From: Pseudomonas sp. M30-35
GTDB taxonomy: Bacteria > Pseudomonadota > Gammaproteobacteria > Pseudomonadales > Pseudomonadaceae
Direction: 5' to 3'
Length of the DNA stretch: 64,000 bases
NCBI RefSeq assembly: GCF_002163625.1
Contig: NZ_CP020892.1
Coordinates: 1,984,001 to 2,048,000, forward strand
Below the pieces are notes generated by a model. It saw nothing but the letters and a program-made list of their open reading frames with translations. It was not told the DNA's origin and did not search any database. The position numbers and the translations under genes were made by a program. Below, in pieces: positions 35,137 to 43,212 of the stretch. How positions within the stretch are numbered: position 1 is the stretch's first letter; every line of letters begins with the position of its first letter.

Positions 35137-35280
35137 TTATTTGCTGGATGAAACTGCGGGCTTCAGCGTTTGAGTCTGTGCGTTTTGCGCTTTCTCAACG
35201 TGACGCTGACCGTCTGCACTGACATTACCGGTAAAGGCTGAGGCGGCGATCAAGCTGGCAATTGCGGCGAAACTATTCAT
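35137..35280 (-). CDS. Small exported protein, 47 aa
   Basis: A 47-codon frame with a signal-like start MNSFAAIASLIAASAFTGN, likely cleaved near NVSA, leaves a short hydrophilic peptide DGQRHVEKAQNAQTQTLK plus eight residues. AAAGGA lies 8 nt upstream of the ATG. The size and layout fit small periplasmic proteins of Pseudomonas that lack known function. Probably co-transcribed with the 64-aa gene. Confidence 0.55.
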   Translation of the reverse strand: MNSFAAIASLIAASAFTGNVSADGQRHVEKAQNAQTQTLKPAVSSSK

Positions 35281-35560
35281 GGCGAGTATCCTTTTATCTA
35301 ATGTGGGCAGCTGCCCGATGGAGCGATAATCCGCCGTGGCCGGTATTAACAGAAGTGAATGGTCGTTATGGTAACTATCAAGGCCACTGATAGCTCAGCG
35401 ACGCTGTGTCTTGGTACTGGTCTGATATGTCTAATCCTTTAACATCAGGTGCTTGCCTTAAATGGCCTCACAAGGCAGGCTACTGACGCTCGCAAGAACC
35501 AATATGAGGGGCGGCTCTGATCGCGCCGTTTATCGACCTTGGACAGTTTTTTGCAGCGAA

Positions 35561-35699
35561 GGAGCCTTTGAAAAAGGTAGCGAGCGACGAGAGTACAAGG
35601 CAAAAAACTGCGAAAAAGCGGAGTTTAGTGGCCTAAATGAGCATTTTGAGCAGTTTTTTAACGCCGTAATATCGAGCGCAGTAGTTTTTAAGAGGCTCC
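35561..35699 (+). mobile_element. MITE-like repeat, copy C
   Basis: A 139-bp relative of copies A and B in the same orientation as B, with ends GGAGCCTTTGAAAAA and, inverted, GGAGCCTCTTAAAAA. The GC-rich hairpin segment of A and B (GCGACCGGGGTCGC) is missing, which explains the shorter length. Flanks are CGAA (left) and CTAA (right), a one-mismatch decayed YTAR duplication. It ends 39 bp before the amidotransferase start. The surrounding gap 35281-35738 shows no gene. Confidence 0.8.
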
Positions 35700-35738
35700 C
35701 TAAACGAATGACTACCACCCGTGGCCCAGGACAATTCC

Positions 35739-36464
35739 ATGCCGTTGCAGATTTGTATTCTTGAAACAGACGTACTTCGCCCCGAGCTGATCGATCAATA
35801 TCAAGGCTACGGCAAGATGTTTGAGCGCCTCTTTGCGCTCCAGCCGATTGCCGCTGAGTTCACCGTATACAACGTCATGCAAGGCCTGTATCCGGCGGAC
35901 AACGAGCAGTACGATGCTTACTTGGTAACAGGTAGCAAGGCTGATTCATTCGGCGAAGATGCCTGGATTCAAACCCTCAAGACATACTTGCTTGAGCGCT
36001 ACGCCCGTGGCGATAAACTGCTCGGTGTGTGCTTCGGTCATCAACTGCTGGCACTGTTATTGGGCGGCGAGGCTAAGCGCGCTGATCAAGGTTGGGGCGT
36101 CGGTATTCACCGCTATGTATTGGCCAAAAAAGCCCAGTGGATGACCCCTGCGTTAGATGATCTGACCCTGTTGATCAGCCATCAGGACCAAGTGACCAAG
36201 CTGCCAGAGAAGGCCACACTGCTTGCCTCGAGCGAGTTCTGCCCGATTGCAGCCTATTGCATCGATGATCAAGTGCTGTGCTTCCAGGGGCATCCTGAGT
36301 TTATCCATGATTACTCAAAGACTTTGCTGGATATCCGTCAGCAGCATATTGGTGAGCACAATTATCGCAAAGGTATTGATAGCTTGAAGGACGATCATCA
36401 AGGCGCTGCAGTGGCTGAGTGGATGATGCGTTTTGTAGCCAACGGCCGTGAGGTTCAGGCCTGA
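35739..36464 (+). CDS. Class I glutamine amidotransferase-like protein
   Basis: A 241-aa GATase1 protein. The nucleophile cysteine is in LLGVCFGHQLLA, the oxyanion region is VTGSKADSFGED, and His-Glu is in FQGHPEFIHDY. This type is a stand-alone amidotransferase related to GMP synthase's glutaminase half. The ATG at 35739 is chosen with CAGGA about 7 nt upstream, rather than a GTG at 35721. MITE-like copy C sits directly upstream and may carry or disturb its promoter. Confidence 0.85.
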   Translation: MPLQICILETDVLRPELIDQYQGYGKMFERLFALQPIAAEFTVYNVMQGLYPADNEQYDAYLVTGSKADSFGEDAWIQTLKTYLLERYARGDKLLGVCFGHQLLALLLGGEAKRADQGWGVGIHRYVLAKKAQWMTPALDDLTLLISHQDQVTKLPEKATLLASSEFCPIAAYCIDDQVLCFQGHPEFIHDYSKTLLDIRQQHIGEHNYRKGIDSLKDDHQGAAVAEWMMRFVANGREVQA

Positions 36465-36483
36465 TTCTTGGCGTTAACCTATA

Positions 36484-36508
36484 AAAGCCCAGCCTAGTGC
36501 TGGGCTTT
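36484..36508. terminator. Bidirectional terminator
   Basis: A perfect 10-bp stem AAAGCCCAGC / GCTGGGCTTT with a 5-nt loop between the convergent amidotransferase and CorA genes. A and T tracts on both sides allow termination in both directions. Confidence 0.8.
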
Positions 36509-36514
36509 GTAGTT

Positions 36515-37489
36515 TTAGAGCCAGCCGTTGTATTTGAAGCTGGCATACAGGCCCACGCAGCCTGTTCCAATTAAACCGAGCACGCCAAAGTAGCCGTATT
36601 GCCAGCTCAGTTCGGGCATGTTGTGGAAGTTCATGCCATAAATACCGGCAATCGCTGTGGGAAACGCCAGTATTGCTGCCCAGGCCGCAAATTTGCGCTG
36701 GGTAATACTTTGTCGCGCAGAGTCCATTAACAAACCAATTTCGATTGCGTGGTCAGCCATCTCACGCAGCGCAGTGAGGTCTTCCAGCAGGCGATTGACG
36801 TGGATCGCCACATCCCTGAAGTACGGACGCATTTGTTTATCGATAAATGGAAAGCCCAAGCGCTGTAACTCCTGGCAGATTTCCGCCAGCGGGCCGATAT
36901 TACGGCGCAAACGCAGCAGGTCACGGCGCAGACTTTGAATTTTTACTGCATCGGCCATGGTTACAGCGTCTTTAAGCACCGTTTGTTCAGTTTCTTCCAA
37001 GGTGCTGTTGTAGCTGTCCAGTATCGGCCGGTAGTTTTCAGTCACGAAGCTGAGTAGGGCATAGAGTACAAAGTCTTCACCGTGCTCAAGCAATAGTGGC
37101 CGCGCCTCACATCGCTGGCGCACGGTTGAGTAGGGCGCAGACTGGCCATAACGGGCGCTGATGACGTAGCCGCTGCCAGCAAATAATTGAGTTTCGATAA
37201 ACTCAAGCTCGCCGTTGGTAAGCGTGGGTGAATAAAGCACCATAAACAGCGCATCACCAAAGGTTTCTAGCTTCGGCCGGGTATGACGAATCAGTGCGTC
37301 CTCAATGGCCAGTTCGTGCAAGTTGTATTGTGCCTGGAGCTTGGTCAACACCTCAGGCTCAGGGTCTTTCAGACCAATCCAGGCGAAGTGTCCAGGTTTA
37401 CCCAGCCAAGTCACAGCCTCTTCCAGGTTGATGTCCGTGACTTTTTTCCCGTGGCTGTACACTGCTGCGGCTACAACACTCTTATCCAT
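36515..37489 (-). CDS. CorA family magnesium/divalent cation transporter
   Basis: A 324-aa CorA-type channel. A large N-terminal cytoplasmic domain (LEEAVTWLGKPGHFAWIGL, HELAIEDALIRHTRPKLE) is followed by two C-terminal membrane helices. The first ends in the selectivity motif GMN (IAGIYGMNFHNMPE). The pore assembles as a pentamer. Start ATG at 37489 is preferred over a TTG at 37516. It may carry Mg, Co, Ni or Zn; CorA and ZntB are not separable here. Confidence 0.88.
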   Translation of the reverse strand: MDKSVVAAAVYSHGKKVTDINLEEAVTWLGKPGHFAWIGLKDPEPEVLTKLQAQYNLHELAIEDALIRHTRPKLETFGDALFMVLYSPTLTNGELEFIETQLFAGSGYVISARYGQSAPYSTVRQRCEARPLLLEHGEDFVLYALLSFVTENYRPILDSYNSTLEETEQTVLKDAVTMADAVKIQSLRRDLLRLRRNIGPLAEICQELQRLGFPFIDKQMRPYFRDVAIHVNRLLEDLTALREMADHAIEIGLLMDSARQSITQRKFAAWAAILAFPTAIAGIYGMNFHNMPELSWQYGYFGVLGLIGTGCVGLYASFKYNGWL

Positions 37490-37574
37490 TTTTGACTCGG
37501 CCCATTCGTTGCACAAGGTGCTCAGCTTAGCCTGAGTGGGGCATCAAGCGCTGCATTCAAGCGTCATGGATGCA

Positions 37575-37609
37575 TAAAAAAGCCCACCTCAGTCATGCTC
37601 AGGCGGGCT
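37575..37609 (-). terminator. Terminator of plsC
   Basis: The stem AGCCCACCT / AGGCGGGCT (one G-U pair on the minus-strand transcript) with an 11-nt loop is followed on the minus strand by a T run. It lies 17 bp after the acyltransferase stop. Confidence 0.8.
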
Positions 37610-37626
37610 GGGTAAAGCGCAGAAGT

Positions 37627-38349
37627 TTAGGCTTCAGACAGCTCTTTATTCATAGCCTCGATACAGGCTTGCATCTGCGTTTGGCAGGTTTCGATCAGGG
37701 CAGGGACGTCGGCGATAGTCAAACCCGCAGTGGCGATCTCAGGCAGCGAGCGGATCATTATCGTGCCGCTGTTCCACTGGTTGACGCGCAACTTATTGGC
37801 GTAGGTGCTGGTGCACACCGGAATAATTGGCACTCCAGCAGCAATCGCCATCATAAATGCACCTTTCTTGAATGGCAGCATTTGTGGGCCAGGATGACGC
37901 GTGCCTTCAGGGAACACCCAAATCGAGGTGTTTTTATGTTTGAGCGTTTCGGTGGTCTGCAGCATCGCTTGCTTGGCACTGCGCGAGTTACCACGGTCAA
38001 GCAAGATATTGCCGGCCAGCCAATACAGTTGCCCGAAAAAAGGCACCCACTTCAGGCTTTTCTTACCGAGGCTAACCGTGCGATACGGGACCACGCGGCC
38101 AAGCACATATAAGTCGTAGTTAGACTGGTGGTTGGCAATAACTACGCAAGACTTGGCGTGATCGCGCAGCCCTTCGGTCTGAGTTTTGATGTTCAGGTTT
38201 AAAATACGCAATGCAGGCAGCGAGTAAAGACGTGCGCAAATACGGCTGTTATCTGGATTGAAAGGACGACAAATTCCCACTAACAAACCGAGCACACCGG
38301 CGATAATAAAGTGCACGCCCATTAACACCATGCGCAGAATAAAAAGCAT
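37627..38349 (-). CDS. plsC: 1-acyl-sn-glycerol-3-phosphate acyltransferase
   Basis: A 240-aa membrane-associated acyltransferase. The HX4D catalytic motif is NHQSNYD and the second motif is FPEGTRHPG. An N-terminal hydrophobic anchor (residues 1-28) is present. It converts lysophosphatidate to phosphatidate in phospholipid synthesis. Pseudomonas have several PlsC paralogues, so this may be a specialised copy. Monocistronic, with its own terminator. Confidence 0.9.
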   Translation of the reverse strand: MLFILRMVLMGVHFIIAGVLGLLVGICRPFNPDNSRICARLYSLPALRILNLNIKTQTEGLRDHAKSCVVIANHQSNYDLYVLGRVVPYRTVSLGKKSLKWVPFFGQLYWLAGNILLDRGNSRSAKQAMLQTTETLKHKNTSIWVFPEGTRHPGPQMLPFKKGAFMMAIAAGVPIIPVCTSTYANKLRVNQWNSGTIMIRSLPEIATAGLTIADVPALIETCQTQMQACIEAMNKELSEA

Positions 38350-38450
38350 TTAATACGCTCGTTTAACTAAAAAGGCGCGCAGTGTACGGCTGTAAACTGT
38401 TTTCAGCAATTACAGCTGATCAGGAAGCTGTATGTGAATATTAAAGGCAC

Positions 38451-38476
38451 AAAAAAGCCCGGAAAATCCGGGCTTT
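38451..38476 (-). terminator. Terminator of the crotonase-family gene
   Basis: A perfect 10-bp stem AAAGCCCGGA / TCCGGGCTTT with a 3-nt loop and, on the minus strand, a T run. It lies about 20 bp after the enoyl-CoA hydratase stop. Confidence 0.88.
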
Positions 38477-38494
38477 AGCGTCGTGCAGCAAAGG

Positions 38495-39184
38495 TTACAG
38501 GCTGATGGTTTTATCCAGCTCAATCGCATGGTCGAGTGTCTCAAGCAACGCTTTGCGGACCTTCAGCTTGGTGTTCTTGTGCGCCGTCATGTTGATCTTC
38601 TTCAACTGCTGGGCAACGGCTTGTGCCGTAGCCATAAGCTGTTCTGCTGGCACGACCTTATCAAGGAAACCTGCTTCGACAGCGCCTTGTGGATCAAACA
38701 TCTCGCCACAGATAACTGAGCGGTGGAACGCCGACTTACGCAGACGGTCACGTGCCAGTTCGATGCCCACATGATGCATGGTCATACCGATCTGAACTTC
38801 ATTGAGACCAATGCTGAACGTGCCTTCAGTGCCCACACGATAATCAGCAGAGAGCAGAATAAATGCGCCTTTCGCAACTGCGTGGCCAGGGCAGGCGACA
38901 ACAATCGGGTAAGGGAACGACAACATGCGGCGCGCCAGCGTCGAGCCCGCGGCAACCAGATCAATTGCGTTTTGCGGGCTGGAAGTCATGACTTTGAGAT
39001 CGTAGCCACCAGAAAGAATCCCAGGTTGACCGGTGATAATCACCACCGCTTTATCCTGTACCGCTCTGTCCAATGCCTGATTAAAGACTGCAATTACGTC
39101 CGGGGAAATCGCGTTAACCTTGCCATTGCTCAGGGTGAGAGTGGCGATGCCACCTTCTAATTGGTAGCTGATCAAGTCGCTCAT
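38495..39184 (-). CDS. Enoyl-CoA hydratase/isomerase (crotonase) family protein
   Basis: A 229-aa short crotonase. The oxyanion loop is GQPGILSGGYDLKVM and the second loop CPGHAVAKGAFILLSADYRVG. The active-site glutamate region is FSIGLNEVQIGMTMH, so one candidate acid (E in LNEV) is present. It resembles PA1821 of P. aeruginosa (from memory), which is next to fimL there but lies 38 kb away here. Function within acyl-CoA metabolism is not defined. Confidence 0.87.
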   Translation of the reverse strand: MSDLISYQLEGGIATLTLSNGKVNAISPDVIAVFNQALDRAVQDKAVVIITGQPGILSGGYDLKVMTSSPQNAIDLVAAGSTLARRMLSFPYPIVVACPGHAVAKGAFILLSADYRVGTEGTFSIGLNEVQIGMTMHHVGIELARDRLRKSAFHRSVICGEMFDPQGAVEAGFLDKVVPAEQLMATAQAVAQQLKKINMTAHKNTKLKVRKALLETLDHAIELDKTISL

Positions 39185-39319
39185 TGTCGGAATCCTTGTG
39201 CTGAAGATGCGCTGACGTTACCCATACCGCGCTCGACGGTAAAGCACTATGACCGACTGATGAGTCAGGAAATGTGCTGTTTTCCCTGCGCTTATCCTTC
39301 CAAGCAGCCCCGGCAGTGG

Positions 39320-39760
39320 TTACCAGCAGCCACTGTCGTGCAGAACCGAGTGCTTATAAAAATCAATATTAGCCTTGGCTGCGAAGAAGCCCGCTGCGCC
39401 GAAGTGCAGGCTGTCTGCGATTCTGGGGTAGCCAAGATAATCCAGAATGATGCTGAGGATGACAATGATCACCATCATGACAACGGTGTAAAAGATCGCT
39501 TTTTTCCACATGCGTTTAACGAGGTAATAAAAGGGGCCGAACAAAAACGCCAAAAAATTAAAGCTAAACGCTTTTTTACGCTGGCTTTTGGGTAGACTTT
39601 TAATGTTTTTTAGCGCTGGCCCGCCCGCTGCGGCGATCGCCCGAAATCGCTCCTTCCAGGTATCAGATACCTCAAGGTGGTCAATCCTGTGATTGATAGC
39701 CTCTAGATCAGAGTCGATGACTGCTGACTTGGGCGTTGCATATGGATTCTCAGTTTGCAT
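39320..39760 (-). CDS. DUF2628 domain membrane protein
   Basis: A 146-aa protein opening MQTENPYATPKSAVID, a linker with a coiled stretch, then KAFSFNFLAFLFGPFYYLVKRMWKKAI and two membrane helices, the DUF2628 pattern. Function unknown; such proteins often associate with envelope stress or small-molecule transport. ATG at 39760 is chosen because AGGGA lies 6 nt upstream; the preceding codon is TTG. Confidence 0.8.
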   Translation of the reverse strand: MQTENPYATPKSAVIDSDLEAINHRIDHLEVSDTWKERFRAIAAAGGPALKNIKSLPKSQRKKAFSFNFLAFLFGPFYYLVKRMWKKAIFYTVVMMVIIVILSIILDYLGYPRIADSLHFGAAGFFAAKANIDFYKHSVLHDSGCW

Positions 39761-39825
39761 CAAACGTCCCTGTAAACGGTTGGCTAGCGGATTTTAGCTT
39801 GATTTTAGGCCGTGCTATTCACAGT

Positions 39826-40266
39826 TCAATATAGCTGTGCTGTTTGCGCTGCGTGTCGCTTGCGCACGCGAGTTAAGTACAACGCTGTGCTGATAGTTAT
39901 GCTCAACACCAGCAGGTAACCGATGTAAATCAACGAACCGGCGCGGACAACTGCACTTTTTAAATCCAAGCCTTCCGTCTGCATTACATGGCCAACAGCA
40001 CCCCACACCGCGCCGGTGAGCATGCCGATCAGCAGTGTTGGGAGATAAGTTGAGAGAATCACGACTTGCGACTTTTGATCTGTGGCAGGCGCAATCAGCC
40101 AGGCGCCAAGGTAAAGCAGGGAGGTCATTAAAGCGCTGACCCAGATGCCTACATTCAGAGCCCAGTGCGCAAGCGGTCTATGGCCAAATGTGGGCAGGGC
40201 TATAAATGTGAGTAATAGTGCGCAGGCACAGATAATTAGGAGCAAGAAGAGGTTTAGCGAGCGCAT
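39826..40266 (-). CDS. Conserved membrane protein, four helices
   Basis: A 146-aa protein with four hydrophobic segments (about 5-25, 38-57, 70-92 and 112-132) and a basic tail (YLTRVRKRHAAQ). AAGGA lies 7 nt before the ATG. No family is recognised. It follows the VOC protein gene on the same strand after a 60-bp gap. Confidence 0.65.
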   Translation of the reverse strand: MRSLNLFLLLIICACALLLTFIALPTFGHRPLAHWALNVGIWVSALMTSLLYLGAWLIAPATDQKSQVVILSTYLPTLLIGMLTGAVWGAVGHVMQTEGLDLKSAVVRAGSLIYIGYLLVLSITISTALYLTRVRKRHAAQTAQLY

Positions 40267-40326
40267 AACATTCCTTGTACGGCGTTAGGTTTGAGGTGAG
40301 TCATTGCAAAATCGCTGACGTGGGCA

Positions 40327-40719
40327 TTACTCCGCTGCGTGGCAGACCACGCACAACTTGTTGCCGTCAGGATCCCTGAAATAGGCACCGTAATAATGCG
40401 GGTGGTATTCAGGTCTCAGGTTTGGCGGACCCTCACATTCTCCACCAGCGGCCATAGCCGCTGCATAGACTTGCTTCACACGCTGGCGAGAGTCAGCCAG
40501 AAACGCAACCATTTGCCCGTTACCCGGTGCATGCGCTTGTTTGTTGTAGGGCTGGCCAATCAGAAACAGGGGCCTATCGCTTCCAGCGATTTGCCACGCG
40601 GCCCAAGGTTGATCTTCATCAACAAAACGAAACTCTAGACCCAGAGCATCCATGACTGGTTGGTAAAAGTTGATGGCGCGCTTGAAGTCAGTAATGCCAA
40701 GCATTATGTGCGAGAACAT
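40327..40719 (-). CDS. VOC (glyoxalase/bleomycin resistance) family protein
   Basis: A 130-aa vicinal-oxygen-chelate protein with the usual start FSHIMLGITDFKRAINFYQPVMDALG, an internal MVAFLADSRQRVKQVYAAAM, and YYGAYFRDPDGNKLCVVCH at the end. Metal ligands of one site are visible (H4 and a glutamate/histidine pair are not fully clear). It could be a dioxygenase, lyase or binding protein. GGAAGTGAC precedes the ATG. Confidence 0.85.
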   Translation of the reverse strand: MFSHIMLGITDFKRAINFYQPVMDALGLEFRFVDEDQPWAAWQIAGSDRPLFLIGQPYNKQAHAPGNGQMVAFLADSRQRVKQVYAAAMAAGGECEGPPNLRPEYHPHYYGAYFRDPDGNKLCVVCHAAE

Positions 40720-40933
40720 AGCGTCACTTCCTCTATTGATCGGGCAATACCTCTACGTCTGCATACCTATATACCGTTCTGATAGACCCGGGAACAGGGG
40801 GCTGTCTGGATTTGACAGAAGAGCGCAGAGAAGGAGGGGTAAGCGCATGAAAATTCTGAAAAAACTTTTGCTTTTAAGGCATTGTTCGGATACATTAGCG
40901 CGCCTCGACAGACAGCAATGCCTGACGAGATCC

Positions 40934-41023
40934 GGTGAAGTGTCCGAGCGGTTGAAGGAGCACGCCTGGAAAGTGTGTATACGAGAAATCGTATCATGAG
41001 TTCGAATCTCATCTTCACCGCCA
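40934..41023 (+). tRNA. tRNA-Ser (anticodon GGA)
   Basis: A 90-nt gene with acceptor GGTGAAG paired to CTTCACC (41013-41019), discriminator G and an encoded CCA. The anticodon stem CACGC / GTGTG frames the loop CTGGAAA, with anticodon GGA at 40968-40970. A long variable arm (CGAGAAATCG region) and the T loop TTCGAAT are typical of class II serine tRNA. It reads UCC and UCU. Confidence 0.95.
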
Positions 41024-41028
41024 CTTTC

Positions 41029-41068
41029 AAAAAAGCCCTGCAGATCAATGATCTGCGGGGCTTTTTGT
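41029..41068 (+). terminator. Terminator of tRNA-Ser
   Basis: A long stem AAAAGCCCTGCAGAT / ATCTGCGGGGCTTTT (one G-U pair) with a short loop and a T run starts 6 bp after the encoded CCA. Confidence 0.9.
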
Positions 41069-41217
41069 TTTCCGATTGAACGACTTAACTTCACTACACA
41101 GGGCGCAAGGCTCTGTGCCTCTCTCTATATCCATAAGTTTGCTCTGCCTGAGTAAGGCTTTCATCCAAGCCCGGAGCATTTTGCCTTTGTGCGGGCTAGC
41201 TGCAGTGTTATCAAAAC

Positions 41218-42165
41218 TCAGCTTTGACCGGCTTTGGATGTCGAACAACGTATGCGTCGATCCGGAGGGACGCGGCCTTCGAGCTCGCTGAAGAGCCAAT
41301 CTTGGAAGCTGCGTATCTTGGGGAGTTCTGCGCGTGACTTTAGCAGGTTAAATGTGTAGCCCTGAATTTTGGGACCCTCAAATCCTAACGGGGCTACAAG
41401 AAGGCCTGTTTCGAGCTCGCGCTGCGCGAGCAGCAGGCTTTCAAGGCACACCCCCAGTCCGTCGACCGCGGCACTAATTGCCATAAAAGAACGATCGAAA
41501 CGTGGTCCTCGCGAAACGTCGAGTGGAACCTTGCGATGCTGACGCATCCAGTCGCGCCAACTCACCAGGCATACCTCGCTGTGGATCAAGGTGTGGTGGT
41601 TCAGGTCCTCTGGTGTGCGGATCCGTTGCGCACCAATCGCGAGCGAGGGGGCGCAGAGAGGCACGATGGTCTCAGGTGGGAAGGGGAGCACCATCGTTCC
41701 GGCAGGCTGCAGTCGTTTCGTGCCATAGCGGATGTCGATATCCACTCCTTGCATCAGCAGGTCAGCGGCCGGCGGATATGACGCATTGAGTCGCACGTCC
41801 ACATCCGGTTCTAGGGCGTTGAAGCGTGCGAGCCGCGGCATCAGCCATTGAGTGGCAAAGCTGGGCGTCGAATGTATGGTGAGGATGTCACTTTTAGCGG
41901 TACGGCCCAGTTCGCGCGTCGCCATTTCTATTTTTGCAAATGAGGCAGAGACCTCTTCCGCATAAATGCGACCGGCATCTGTGAGCACTACTGCCCGATG
42001 CACGCGGTGGAACAGGCGAACCCCGAATTGCTCCTCAAGCAGCTTGATTTGGTGGCTCACGGCCGAAGGCGTTACGAACAATTCCTCTGCCGCAAGCGCA
42101 AAAGAGGACAGTCTTGCAGCGGCTTCGAAAGCCTGTATTGCCTTCAGGGAGATCCGGTGGTGCAT
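41218..42165 (-). CDS. LysR family regulator, GcvA-like
   Basis: A 315-aa LysR regulator. The N-terminal winged HTH is SLKAIQAFEAAARLSSFALAAEELFVTPSAVSHQIKLLE, characteristic of the GcvA-type subgroup. The effector domain has LTIHSTPSFATQWLMPRL and DVDIDIRYG-type motifs. It is divergent from the split transketolase genes and almost certainly controls the catabolic cassette to its right. Effector unknown. Confidence 0.9.
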   Translation of the reverse strand: MHHRISLKAIQAFEAAARLSSFALAAEELFVTPSAVSHQIKLLEEQFGVRLFHRVHRAVVLTDAGRIYAEEVSASFAKIEMATRELGRTAKSDILTIHSTPSFATQWLMPRLARFNALEPDVDVRLNASYPPAADLLMQGVDIDIRYGTKRLQPAGTMVLPFPPETIVPLCAPSLAIGAQRIRTPEDLNHHTLIHSEVCLVSWRDWMRQHRKVPLDVSRGPRFDRSFMAISAAVDGLGVCLESLLLAQRELETGLLVAPLGFEGPKIQGYTFNLLKSRAELPKIRSFQDWLFSELEGRVPPDRRIRCSTSKAGQS

Positions 42166-42360
42166 GGCAGTTCACATGAGCTCAATTCAACTATTGGCCA
42201 TATTTATTCGTTTGAGCAGCAAAAATCAAGGGAATATGCTTGATTTCAGTCACCGGACGCCCCCTTTTGGGGCGACGGGAATGGAGGTTCACCTCTGCGA
42301 CCAATAAAAACAATGCCGCCCGATATCGCGAGAAGCCGGGTCAAGCTCAAGGAGAACTGC

Positions 42361-43212
42361 GTGCAAAACACAACTTCACCAGTCAACACCCGGGTTGCTG
42401 AAAGCGCCTACCGCATCCGCCGCTTTGCGCTACGGATGGGCGAAGTGCAGGGCCAGGGTTATGTGGGTCAAGCGCTGGGTTACGCCGATGTGTTGGCAAC
42501 AGCTTACTGCCATTCGATGAACTTCCGGCCCGAGGATCCGACCTGGGAGGGGCGCGATAGATTTCTGCTTTCTCACGGTCACTACGCGATTGCTTTCTAC
42601 GCTGCGCTGATTGAGGCCAAGATCATTTCCGAAGAGGAACTCGAGACTTACGGTAGCGACGATAGCCGTCTGCCAATGTCGGGTATGGCGACCTACACCC
42701 CTGGCATGGAGATGTCGGGTGGCTCACTCGGTCAGGGACTGCCGATTGCTGTGGGCATGGCGCTCGGCTTGCGCCTGAAGGGGAATCCAGCCTTCGTTTA
42801 TAACTCGATGTCCGATGGCGAGCTGGATGAAGGGTCGACTTGGGAAGCGGCGATGAGTGCTGCCCACCATGGTCTGGGAAACCTGATTTGCTTGGTGGAC
42901 ATTAATAACCAACAAGCTGACGGCCCTTCGAGCAAGGTGATGGGCTTTGAGCCGCTTGCAGACAAGTGGGCTGCATTTGGATGGCATGTACAGCGTGTGG
43001 ATGGCAACGACCTCCCGGCAGTCATCGCCGCCTTCGACACCGCGCGTAATCTCACCGAGGCCAAACCTCGAGTGATCTTGTGCGACACCTTGATGGGTAA
43101 GGGAGTGCCTTTCCTCGAAGCTCGCGAGAAAAACCACTTTATTCGCGTCGATCAGCCTGAGTGGCAGCAAGCCCTCGACATCCTTGATCAAGCCCAGGGA
43201 GCCACCCGATGA
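42361..43212 (+). CDS. Transketolase, N-terminal (TPP-binding) subunit
   Basis: A 283-aa protein of the split transketolase type. The thiamine diphosphate motif reads MSDGELDEGSTWEAAMSA...LVDINNQQADG, with the family GDG changed to SDG but the acidic and asparagine ligands kept. FLLSHGHYAIAFYA also matches transketolase. Start at GTG 42361 is chosen because AAGGAG lies 6 nt before it; an upstream ATG at 42313 lacks a site. Its stop overlaps the C-terminal subunit start. Confidence 0.9.
   Translation: MQNTTSPVNTRVAESAYRIRRFALRMGEVQGQGYVGQALGYADVLATAYCHSMNFRPEDPTWEGRDRFLLSHGHYAIAFYAALIEAKIISEEELETYGSDDSRLPMSGMATYTPGMEMSGGSLGQGLPIAVGMALGLRLKGNPAFVYNSMSDGELDEGSTWEAAMSAAHHGLGNLICLVDINNQQADGPSSKVMGFEPLADKWAAFGWHVQRVDGNDLPAVIAAFDTARNLTEAKPRVILCDTLMGKGVPFLEAREKNHFIRVDQPEWQQALDILDQAQGATR

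Noticed and set aside
35462..35764. 100-codon frame spanning MITE copy C
   Set aside because: Runs through the repeat and into the amidotransferase start; no domain.
41045..41217. Possible integrase or attachment remnant between the tRNA terminator and the LysR gene
   Set aside because: No integrase motif and no direct repeat of the tRNA 3' end was found in the window.
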